Assembly (NCBI RefSeq): GCF_002797495.1
Contig: NZ_PGEZ01000002.1
Span: forward strand, 434,001-498,000
DNA: 64,000 nucleotides
Source of the DNA: Mumia flava
GTDB lineage: Bacteria; Actinomycetota; Actinomycetes; Propionibacteriales; Nocardioidaceae
Reading direction: 5' to 3'
Part shown: positions 1 to 7,766 of the stretch, in pieces
How the letters are laid out: each line of letters opens with the position of its first letter
How positions within the stretch are numbered: position 1 is the stretch's first letter
Notes under the pieces: generated by a model
The model's database searches: none
The model's input: the letters and a program-made list of their open reading frames with translations, nothing else
Told to the model about the DNA's origin: nothing
Made by a program: the position numbers and the translations under genes

Positions 1-76
1 ACGCGTGAACTCCCCCGTCAGACCCACCAACGCATCCTCCGCACGTTCGCGCGCGGGGTATGGGAGATGGAGAACC

Positions 77-844
77 ATGACTGAGACAATCGACGGCCCC
101 GACTCCGACATCGTCACGGATACGAGGGCGCAGAGGGCGAGCGAGGCCCTCGTCGCACAGTTGATGAAGGTGATCGACGAAGGCGTCGGGCCACTTGGTG
201 GTGCGCGGGACTATGCCGAGTCACGTCAGAAGACAGCGGGATCAGTCGACGGTGCGATCCAGCGGATCGTTCGAGAGTCGACGGTGGGGGCCGGCGGTGT
301 CGGCTTCGCCACGAGCGTGGGAGGCATTGTCACCACGGTCGCGGCGCTCCCTGTCAACGTGTCCGTGCAAGCCGTCATCAACGCGCGCATGGTGGCCGCC
401 ATCGCCCATCTTCGCGGGTGGGACATCCAGGATGAGGCCGTTCGCGCCGCCATCCTGATCACCCTCGCGGGTTCCACCCCGAACGCCGCGCTCAGGGGCT
501 TCGGGATCAAGGTTGGCCAGGGCGTAGCGACGACCGCGATCAAGAGGATTCCGATCGATGTCATCCGCGCCATCAACAAGAAGTTTGGCTTCATGCTGTT
601 GGCCAAGTACGGCACGAAACGAAGCGCAGTCGCGCTCGTACGTTTCGTCCCGATCGCTGGTGGGGTCGTGGGAGGCACCTTCGATGCCGCGTTCGCTCGG
701 ACGGTTGCGGCCATCGCGAAGAAGTCGTTCCCCCCGGTCGATGACGCGCCGACGGTCGCAGCCGACAGCGCGGACACACCAAGCTCTCCACCGACTCCCA
801 CTGATCCCGATTCTCCCCAGCCCTCCGCCCCAGTCGATCTCTGA
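77..844 (+). CDS. EcsC family protein
   Basis: A 255-residue protein whose central part fits the EcsC family: a glycine-rich segment (GGVGFATSVGGIVT, about residues 74-87), a conserved RMVAAIAHLRG stretch, INKKFGFMLLAKYG, and a second glycine-rich hydrophobic segment (VPIAGGVVGGTFDAA). The two hydrophobic segments suggest membrane association. The C-terminus is a proline/serine/aspartate-rich tail. I chose the ATG at 77 because GGAGATGGAGA lies just upstream; an in-frame start at 5 has no such site. Its stop overlaps the next start (ATGA), so it is translationally coupled to the defence-type operon that follows. The molecular role of EcsC proteins is not settled; membrane remodelling or an effector role would be inference. 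Confidence 0.8.
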   Translation: MTETIDGPDSDIVTDTRAQRASEALVAQLMKVIDEGVGPLGGARDYAESRQKTAGSVDGAIQRIVRESTVGAGGVGFATSVGGIVTTVAALPVNVSVQAVINARMVAAIAHLRGWDIQDEAVRAAILITLAGSTPNAALRGFGIKVGQGVATTAIKRIPIDVIRAINKKFGFMLLAKYGTKRSAVALVRFVPIAGGVVGGTFDAAFARTVAAIAKKSFPPVDDAPTVAADSADTPSSPPTPTDPDSPQPSAPVDL

Positions 845-1524
845 TGACCGCTACCAACGCCGCGGTGTTGGAGATCCTCCGCCGCCGGCCCGAGTGGAGC
901 AACGCGGTCGAAAAGCTGCGAGAGCTCCTCGCCACGCACGACGAGGAAGCTCGCCGGAGCGCGGAGGAGTACGGGCGCTACTACGAGGGCCGCAGGGGCG
1001 CGATGGTGTTCGACGTCGTCGCATCACGGCAACGGCGATACCTGCAACGCGTGCGTCCTTTAGTCGACCAATGGACCGCGGATGTCGGTGAGCCAACGCT
1101 CGAGGTGCTCGCTCAGAAGACTCCAGATCGAGCTCGCTACGGCCTGCGCGCTGACGAGAACGTCACCATGTCGACCGTGGCGACCAACTTGCTCGAGATC
1201 TCCAGAGACCTCAGCATCTCAGAGGATGATGCGTGCAAGGTCTGGGCAGACAACGTCACAGGGCTGGAGTTTGCGCCCGCCCTCGACCCCGTAGCAGGCG
1301 CTGTCCGCGGCATCGGCGTGGCGCTCTTCAGCTACCTGCGGATGCGATGTGGCGCGAGCGCATTGAAACCCGACATACGAGTTCGGCGCGCGCTCAGCGA
1401 TCTCGGCTTCACCGTCCCCAGAGGCGAGGCCGCCATCCTGACCGTTGCGCATGCCGCGGCAGCGGAGCTGGACGTTGACCTGCTCACGCTCGATCAGCTT
1501 CTCTGGTCTGCGAACGACCGATAA
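844..1524 (+). CDS. Hypothetical protein with HhH-GPD-like C-terminal half
   Basis: A 226-residue protein I do not recognise as a named family. The N-terminal half is charged and probably helical (residues about 1-70). The C-terminal half reads like the helix-hairpin-helix/GPD fold of endonuclease-III-type glycosylases: VRGIGVALFSYLRMRCG resembles the glycine-rich hairpin, followed by LKPDIRVRRALSDLGFTVP, which resembles the segment carrying the family's catalytic aspartate. No FeS cysteine cluster is present. It overlaps the EcsC gene by ATGA and precedes the DUF6361 gene by 29 nt, so it is probably part of the same operon. A DNA-binding or base-recognising role is inference only; structure prediction would be needed to confirm the fold. 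Confidence 0.6.
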   Translation: MTATNAAVLEILRRRPEWSNAVEKLRELLATHDEEARRSAEEYGRYYEGRRGAMVFDVVASRQRRYLQRVRPLVDQWTADVGEPTLEVLAQKTPDRARYGLRADENVTMSTVATNLLEISRDLSISEDDACKVWADNVTGLEFAPALDPVAGAVRGIGVALFSYLRMRCGASALKPDIRVRRALSDLGFTVPRGEAAILTVAHAAAAELDVDLLTLDQLLWSANDR

Positions 1525-1553
1525 CGGAACCCTCTCGTCCTCCCGGAGCACTC

Positions 1554-2765
1554 ATGACCTCACGACTCTCCTGGCTCGACACCGATCCGGACCAGAACCG
1601 CCGAATGAACGAACTCGTCGACCTGTTCAAGGACAAGTCCGCGGTGGACGAGCTAGGAATCGGGACGATCCGCGACACGTTCGCGAATGCTCTGTTCCCC
1701 GGGACGTCAGTCCTGCACACCCGAGCTCGCTACCTCTTGTTCATCGCCTGGCTCCTGGACGACGTCGCGCGTCACGGGTGGACGCCAGACCGCGCCCAGC
1801 AGGAGCTCCGCAGCCGCGAAGTCAAGCTCATCAAGGCCCTCCTGGCCGGTGGCGAAGGTGGCGGGCGCGGAGTCATCGGCGAGCAGGCGAAGGACAAGCT
1901 GAAGCGCATGCCCAGCGCTGCCTACTGGGCTGCGCTCCGCCGGTTCGGGCTGCGGCTGCACGACACCTCGATCGCCGGACACTTCCGCGCCGCGGCGCAG
2001 GAAGGTCGTCGTCATCACGAACGGGAAGACGACGAGCCGGGCCGCTCGTCCCTGGGTGTCGACCCCCAGATCCCACCACCACCGCGGGACTTCCTTTCGG
2101 TGGCCAGCTTTGCCCTCACAGAGGACGAGGCGCGGTACTTACGCGACAAGATCGCCAGCCGGTGCCCGGGGTCGCTGTTCGCCGACCTCGTGCTGGCAGA
2201 CCCTCTGACGGATGACGATCTGGCGAATGTCTCCTTCATCTGGGAGCACCCCCACTTTGAGACCTTCGACGCGCGGCATCAGCGGCTGATCGATCACGGG
2301 CAGCGCCTTCACCATCTCCAGTACGGCGCCGCGCTCCTCTACAACCTGATCCTGGCGGAGAAGACCAAGTCGGACGATCTGGTCGAGACCTACGAGGCTG
2401 ACATCGAGCGCTGGCTCGACACCGCCCGCTCGGAGGTCTGCCTCGACGGTTGGGACTTCGATGACTTCTGGCTGTGCGTGGCGGAGAATGCGACGTCGGT
2501 GATCCGGAGCCCGACACGTTCGTTCGTGACTGCCTGGCATCGGATCCTCAGCACGGGAGACGTGACAGGGAAGGCCGCGCGCACCCTCGTGGCCAATCGC
2601 GAACTCCAGCTCAAGGGACCGCGGAGCCGGATCCACAACCCGTCGGCACGACTTCAGTGGACCGGCGGCGCGGGCCTTGTCGCGCTCTCATACCGATGGG
2701 AAGTCGCGCAGCGTTACCTCCTTGATCTCGCGAACGCGAGGGAGGTCGCCGATGCTGTCGCCTGA
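1554..2765 (+). CDS. DUF6361 family protein
   Basis: A 403-residue protein. The N-terminus (LSWLDTDPDQNRRMNELVDL, then LGIGTIRDTFANALFPGTS and TRARYLLFIAWLL) is characteristic of the DUF6361 family, for which no activity is established to my knowledge. No catalytic motif or membrane segment stands out; the middle (about residues 140-180) is charged and contains a PPPPRDF linker. The ATG has a weak GGAG site 7 nt upstream. Its 3' end overlaps the next gene by 14 nt, and the ribosome site for the next gene lies inside its last codons. The gene lies between the HhH-like protein and a phospholipase-D/helicase pair, which suggests it is a component of the same system. Confidence 0.8.
   Translation: MTSRLSWLDTDPDQNRRMNELVDLFKDKSAVDELGIGTIRDTFANALFPGTSVLHTRARYLLFIAWLLDDVARHGWTPDRAQQELRSREVKLIKALLAGGEGGGRGVIGEQAKDKLKRMPSAAYWAALRRFGLRLHDTSIAGHFRAAAQEGRRHHEREDDEPGRSSLGVDPQIPPPPRDFLSVASFALTEDEARYLRDKIASRCPGSLFADLVLADPLTDDDLANVSFIWEHPHFETFDARHQRLIDHGQRLHHLQYGAALLYNLILAEKTKSDDLVETYEADIERWLDTARSEVCLDGWDFDDFWLCVAENATSVIRSPTRSFVTAWHRILSTGDVTGKAARTLVANRELQLKGPRSRIHNPSARLQWTGGAGLVALSYRWEVAQRYLLDLANAREVADAVA
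2738..2745 (+). promoter_or_regulatory. Ribosome binding site setting the PLD-like gene start
   Basis: GAGGGAGG, 6 nt before the ATG at 2752, lies inside the end of the DUF6361 gene. It supports this ATG over the in-frame TTG at 2677. Confidence 0.7.
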
Positions 2766-4596
2766 TGACCGACACGTTCTGACCGATGCGCTCAACCCAC
2801 CGTCCGGCATGCGCCTCGACGCCGCCGCGGTGTCCACCTACAGCCTTGACCTCACCTCACTCCTCATGGCACCGCTTGCGATGGCAGCCCACGAGATCAC
2901 GAGCAGCGGAGTCACCGACCCTCTCGCCCTTCTCGAAGCAGTGCGGCGATACGCCGACCGGACCACGGTGTTCTGCCAAGCGGGGGCGATCCATGTCCCG
3001 CCGGAGTACCAGCGCCTCGTGACGTTCGCTGAACGTTGCGTCGTCGAGGTCGCGACGGCCGACGAGGGCACCTTCCATCCGAAGGTGTGGCTCCTACGTT
3101 TCGCCGGTGCCGACGGGTCGGAGCATCATCGAACGCTCGTCCTCAGCCGCAACCTGACCCGCGACCAGTCCTGGGACACGATCCTGCAGCTCGACGAGGC
3201 CGCCGAGGACACTCAGCGTGTGCTCGACGGCGAGAAGGTTGCGCAGTTCTTCGGTCGCCTCCCGCAGCTTGCGCTGCGGCCACTCCCAGGGGTGCACGGC
3301 GATTCGGTGGCGTCGCTAGCCGCGTCGGCGCGGATGGTTCGGTTCGAGCTCCCGGCGGGTTTCCACGACGGCGAGTTCCTGGGAATCGGTCTCGACCCCG
3401 GCGATCGGTGGCCTCTTCCCGAGGTTGCGGACCGGCTGCTCGTCGTCTCGCCGTTCCTCGATCGAACCACGATCGACCGTCTTCCGGACTCAAACGACAC
3501 GGTCGTGGTCTCACGCGCCGAGACGCTCGATCGGATCGGGCGCACTGCGCTCGAGGGGATCTCGACCTTCGTCCTCCAAGCGCCTGCGGAGTCAGACGAG
3601 GCGGACCCGAACGGAACGGACCAGCGGGGCCAGAATGCCTCGAGTGCCTCCCGGGGCACGGCCGACAGCGCCAGCTCGCTTCTCGAGCCGACTCGAGGGC
3701 TGCACGCCAAGCTGTTCGCCTGGGATTCCGGACACGAGTCGCACCTCCTCACCGGCTCGGCCAACGCGACCAGCGCAGCCTTTCGCCGCAACGTCGAGGC
3801 TTCGGTCCTGCTCTCGGGACGTCGCGCCCAGGCTGGGGTCGAGGCGATTCTGGACGACCCTTCGCTCGGACTCCGGCGTGTGCTCCAGGAGTATGTGCCG
3901 ACTACCGACGACGGAACAAGCGACGAGGACATGCGAGCTGAGAGGGACCTCGAGGCATTCCATCTGGCGCTGGCCGAAGCCGGCGCGACGCTTCACGTCA
4001 CTGGACGCGACGATGGTTACCACGACCTCCAGCTCACTCTCGACGCCGCCGTTCCGTCCGTCGGTGAGACGGCTATCCGACCGATCTCGCTCCCGGCTCG
4101 CGTGCACAGACGATCCTGGGCGGGCGGTCCGGTCACGTGGGCCGAGGTGGACACGAAAGACCTGACACCCTTCGTCGCCATCGAGACCACGCTCGAACGG
4201 GACGGACGCACGACCGTCCGAAGTTGCGTGATCACAGCCAACCTCGTCGGCGCACCAGAGACGCGGGCGCGAACCGTTCTCCGCAGCCTCGTCGAGAACG
4301 AGCGAGACCTCCTCCGTCTGCTCGCACTCCTGCTGCAGGACCCGAGCTTCGATCCTGGATTCCTCGCCTCAAGCTCGACCGAGAGCGAGGGAACGGGCGA
4401 ACGGAGACCCATCTTCGACGACCTCGTCCTGCTGGAACCACTCGTCCGCGCCGCCGCGCGTGGGGACGACGGCCTGGACCGGGTCGCACGCCTGTTCGAG
4501 GACCTCTCGGATGAGGACAACCACGTCCCGTACTTGACCGACGAGATCGCAACGCTCTGGAAGACCGTATGGGCGGCGAAGAAGGCCTCCGCATGA
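2752..4596 (+). CDS. Phospholipase D-like domain protein (putative nuclease)
   Basis: A 614-residue protein with two HxK motifs of the phospholipase-D superfamily: FHPKVWLL (H109, K111) and LHAKLFAW (H318, K320), the second followed by TGSANATSAAF, matching the conserved G-S-x-N part of an HKD motif. In bacterial defence loci such proteins are usually nucleases rather than lipases. The C-terminal 250 residues have no motif I recognise. The second HxK half lacks the classical downstream aspartate at its usual place, so the catalytic set should be checked by alignment. It overlaps DUF6361 upstream by 14 nt and the helicase downstream by ATGA, so the three are almost certainly co-translated and may form a complex. 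Confidence 0.8.
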   Translation: MLSPDDRHVLTDALNPPSGMRLDAAAVSTYSLDLTSLLMAPLAMAAHEITSSGVTDPLALLEAVRRYADRTTVFCQAGAIHVPPEYQRLVTFAERCVVEVATADEGTFHPKVWLLRFAGADGSEHHRTLVLSRNLTRDQSWDTILQLDEAAEDTQRVLDGEKVAQFFGRLPQLALRPLPGVHGDSVASLAASARMVRFELPAGFHDGEFLGIGLDPGDRWPLPEVADRLLVVSPFLDRTTIDRLPDSNDTVVVSRAETLDRIGRTALEGISTFVLQAPAESDEADPNGTDQRGQNASSASRGTADSASSLLEPTRGLHAKLFAWDSGHESHLLTGSANATSAAFRRNVEASVLLSGRRAQAGVEAILDDPSLGLRRVLQEYVPTTDDGTSDEDMRAERDLEAFHLALAEAGATLHVTGRDDGYHDLQLTLDAAVPSVGETAIRPISLPARVHRRSWAGGPVTWAEVDTKDLTPFVAIETTLERDGRTTVRSCVITANLVGAPETRARTVLRSLVENERDLLRLLALLLQDPSFDPGFLASSSTESEGTGERRPIFDDLVLLEPLVRAAARGDDGLDRVARLFEDLSDEDNHVPYLTDEIATLWKTVWAAKKASA

Positions 4597-7500
4597 CGCA
4601 GCAACGACCTGATGTGAACGCTGAGATCGCCAAGCTCAAGGACTTCCAGCGGGACACCGTCAATTACGTCCACGATCGACTCTGGAGCAAAGACGATCCG
4701 ACGACGCGGTTCCTCGTCGCCGACGAGGTGGGTCTCGGCAAGACCATGGTCGCTCGCGGTGTGATCGCGAAGGCAATCGATCACATGTGGGACACGATCG
4801 ACCGCATCGACGTCGTGTACATCTGCTCCAATGCCCAGATAGCCCAGCAGAACCTCCGCAAGTTGCTGATGGCCGACAGCGAGTCTGTCGCTGAGGCGAC
4901 CAGGCTGACGATGCTCTCCAAGAAGCTCCGAAACCTTCGCGAGAACAAGGTCAACTTCGTCTCCTTCTCGCCAGGGACGTCCTTTGAACTGAAGAGCAGC
5001 GGTGGGCATGCCCCGGAGCGCGTGCTCCTCTACTGGATGCTCGCTGCAGCCTGGGGGCACTCGGCCGTACGGTCGCGGAAGTGGCTGCAGTTCTTCCGTG
5101 CCAAGTCGTCACTGTCGAGCTTCGAACAGCAGATCAAGTGGTTCGATCGCTCAGAGATTCCGCCGGAGATGGCCGAGGCGCTCGCCGCCGCCGTGGAGAA
5201 GGACGAGTTCGGCGGGGTTCCGCTGCGCGATGCTCTCGAGGAGTGCGTCGACCAGTTCGCCTACCTGCGCACTGGAAAGACAGTCCCGCAGGAGGTGTCG
5301 TCACGTCGGTACCGACTGATCGGGCGCCTCCGCCAGCTACTCGCGCGCGCCTCCGTCGACGCGCTCGAGCCAGACCTCGTGATTCTCGATGAGTTCCAGC
5401 GCTTCAAGGATCTGATGTCGGGTGACGACGACAGCGCGGAACTTGCCCGCGCCCTGTTCGACGCTCCGGGTTGCCGACTTCTCCTGCTCTCGGCGACTCC
5501 GTTCAAGATGTACACGTTGCCGGACGAGCCCGAGGGTGAAGACCACTATCGGGACTTCGTCGCAACGATCGAGTTCCTTGCCGGCCACGATCGAGCCCGG
5601 GTCGTCGAGGAAGCTCTCGGCGACATGCGGAGATCGTTGTTCTCTGGCGACCTCGACGGTGCGCAGATCGCGCGAGACCGCGCCGAGCGCGAGCTCCGGC
5701 GCGTCATGTGCCGGACCGAGCGCCTCGCCACCACGCCTGACCGAGACGGCATGGTGCGGGAGGCAACGTTCGATGGCGTGCGGCTAGATCCGCTCGACGT
5801 GAACGACTACATGCGCCTCAGCGCGGTCTCGAACGTTCTGAACAGCGGAGATCTCCTCGAATACTGGCGGTCGTCGCCGTACGTCCTCGAGCTCATGGAG
5901 GGGTACAAGGTCAAGAAGACCCTCCGCGCGCACGCCGACACCAACCCCGACCTCCCCGCCGCGTTCCGGGGACGGGCGCGTGGACGTATCCTCCAGTGGG
6001 CTGACGTCTCGCGGTATCGGGAGATTGACCCCGGCAACGCGAAGATGCGCGGCCTGGCCGGCGACACCGTGGGCCGCGGCGCCCACGAGCTGGCGTGGAT
6101 CCCGCCGGCGCTCCCGTACTACGAGCTCGCGGGTGCGTACGCAAGGCCGGAGATCCAAGAGTTCACGAAGCGGCTCGTCTTCTCGTCGTGGTCGGTGGTC
6201 CCGAAGGCGATCAGCACGGTTCTGAGCTACGACGCCGAGCGTCGGATCATGTCCGCGAGCGATCCTGGCCGCGCGTACGACCGTCAGATCACACCACGAC
6301 TCACTTTCTCGTACAGCAGCGGACGGCTGGCGGGCATGCCCGTGGTCGCTCTGATCTACCCCTGCGTCACGTTGGCTGAGGCCGGTGATCCGGTCGCGAT
6401 CGCGCGCGAGCTCGGTGCATCGTTCCCCCTCGCCCGCGGGACCCTGTGGGATGAGGTCCACACGCGCGTCGGCGACCTGGTCGCCACGCTGCCCGACGGC
6501 GGCTCGCCTGACGGTCCCGTCGACCAGGCCTGGTACTGGGCCGCACCGGTGCTCCTCGACCGAGAGCGCGGACACCTCGACGGGACGGACGAGTACATCG
6601 GCGGTCATGCCTTCGAATGGCACGACGACGAGAGCGCAACGCGCGACCTCCGGTTCGAGGAGCACCTGGAGAAGGCCGACGCTGTCACCGTCAACGAGCT
6701 CGGCCGGCGCCCCGATGATCTCGTGGAGGTGCTGACGCTTCAGGCCCTTGCAGCGCCCGGTGTGTGTGCGCTCCGCGCCGTAGCCCGTGTCTGTGGCGGC
6801 AACGATGCCCTTTCCGACTGGAACGTCCGCGACAACGCGTCAACGATCTCGTGGAGCCTCCGCAGTCTGTTCAACCAGCCCCACGTCATCGCGCTGGTAC
6901 GGGGCGATGCCGACGAGGAGGACGAAGCGACTTACTGGAGGTCCGTGCTGCGGCACTCCTTCGACGGTGGGCTCCAGTCGGTGCTCGACGAGTACGCGCA
7001 CGTCGTCGCGGAACAACTTCTCAAGGATCCAGTGGAGCTGGCGGAGGAGGTGGCGAGCGAAATCTGCGCCGGTCTTGGCCTTCGGACGAGCAGCAACACT
7101 TTCAACGAGATTGTGGCGCGGCCCGACGGGGTTGAGCTCACCGATCGCAGAACACGCTCACACTTCGCCGTCCGCTTCGGCCGGACCGCGAGCGAAGACG
7201 GCGGCGTGCAGCAGCGCGAAGGTGCGGTCCGAGCCGCGTTCAACAGCCCGTTCTGGCCTTTTGTCCTCGCCTCGACATCAGTTGGTCAGGAAGGGCTGGA
7301 CTTCCACCGCTACAGCCACGCCGTCGTTCACTGGAACCTGCCGTCGAATCCCGTCGATCTCGAGCAGCGCGAGGGGCGTGTCCATCGCTACAAGAGTCAT
7401 GCCGTGCGGCGCAACGTGGCAGCCGAATACGGCGGCCGGGCAGAGGTCGTGGAGGCTCGCGATCCGTGGGAGGCGATGTTCTCGCTCGCCGCGGCCGACT

Positions 7501-7757
7501 CGCGGGCCCAGGGACTGTCCGATCTCAGCCCCTACTGGGTATTCCCACGAGCCGATGGTGCCGCGATCGAGCGGTACGTGCCGTCGTTGCCGCTCAGCAA
7601 GGAACGACATGCCCTGTCACGGCTGATGCGAACGGTCGGCGCATACCGACTCGTCCTCGGTCAGCCACGGCAGGAGGACCTGCTGCGGTATCTCGGCGAC
7701 AGGGTCGGCGATCTCGAAGACCTGAGAATCGACCTGACGCCGAGGAGAATCACGTAG
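4593..7757 (+). CDS. SF2 DEAD/SNF2-like helicase, defence-associated
   Basis: A 1,054-residue superfamily 2 helicase. Motif I is DEVGLGKT near residues 43-51, motif II is ILDEFQRF near residue 266 (DEFQ rather than DEAH), and motif III is LLSATPF near residue 298. In the second RecA domain, STSVGQEGLDF and NLPSNPVDLEQREGRVHR (motifs V and VI, about residues 890-931) are clear. This layout is like the RapA/SNF2 family of translocases. The long insertion between the RecA halves is poorly conserved to my eye. I chose the ATG at 4593 because it forms an ATGA overlap with the PLD-like stop; the in-frame ATG at 4569 lies inside that gene. The OLD-like gene begins 9 nt after its stop. Confidence 0.88.
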   Translation: MTQQRPDVNAEIAKLKDFQRDTVNYVHDRLWSKDDPTTRFLVADEVGLGKTMVARGVIAKAIDHMWDTIDRIDVVYICSNAQIAQQNLRKLLMADSESVAEATRLTMLSKKLRNLRENKVNFVSFSPGTSFELKSSGGHAPERVLLYWMLAAAWGHSAVRSRKWLQFFRAKSSLSSFEQQIKWFDRSEIPPEMAEALAAAVEKDEFGGVPLRDALEECVDQFAYLRTGKTVPQEVSSRRYRLIGRLRQLLARASVDALEPDLVILDEFQRFKDLMSGDDDSAELARALFDAPGCRLLLLSATPFKMYTLPDEPEGEDHYRDFVATIEFLAGHDRARVVEEALGDMRRSLFSGDLDGAQIARDRAERELRRVMCRTERLATTPDRDGMVREATFDGVRLDPLDVNDYMRLSAVSNVLNSGDLLEYWRSSPYVLELMEGYKVKKTLRAHADTNPDLPAAFRGRARGRILQWADVSRYREIDPGNAKMRGLAGDTVGRGAHELAWIPPALPYYELAGAYARPEIQEFTKRLVFSSWSVVPKAISTVLSYDAERRIMSASDPGRAYDRQITPRLTFSYSSGRLAGMPVVALIYPCVTLAEAGDPVAIARELGASFPLARGTLWDEVHTRVGDLVATLPDGGSPDGPVDQAWYWAAPVLLDRERGHLDGTDEYIGGHAFEWHDDESATRDLRFEEHLEKADAVTVNELGRRPDDLVEVLTLQALAAPGVCALRAVARVCGGNDALSDWNVRDNASTISWSLRSLFNQPHVIALVRGDADEEDEATYWRSVLRHSFDGGLQSVLDEYAHVVAEQLLKDPVELAEEVASEICAGLGLRTSSNTFNEIVARPDGVELTDRRTRSHFAVRFGRTASEDGGVQQREGAVRAAFNSPFWPFVLASTSVGQEGLDFHRYSHAVVHWNLPSNPVDLEQREGRVHRYKSHAVRRNVAAEYGGRAEVVEARDPWEAMFSLAAADSRAQGLSDLSPYWVFPRADGAAIERYVPSLPLSKERHALSRLMRTVGAYRLVLGQPRQEDLLRYLGDRVGDLEDLRIDLTPRRIT

Positions 7758-7766
7758 CATCCCGCT

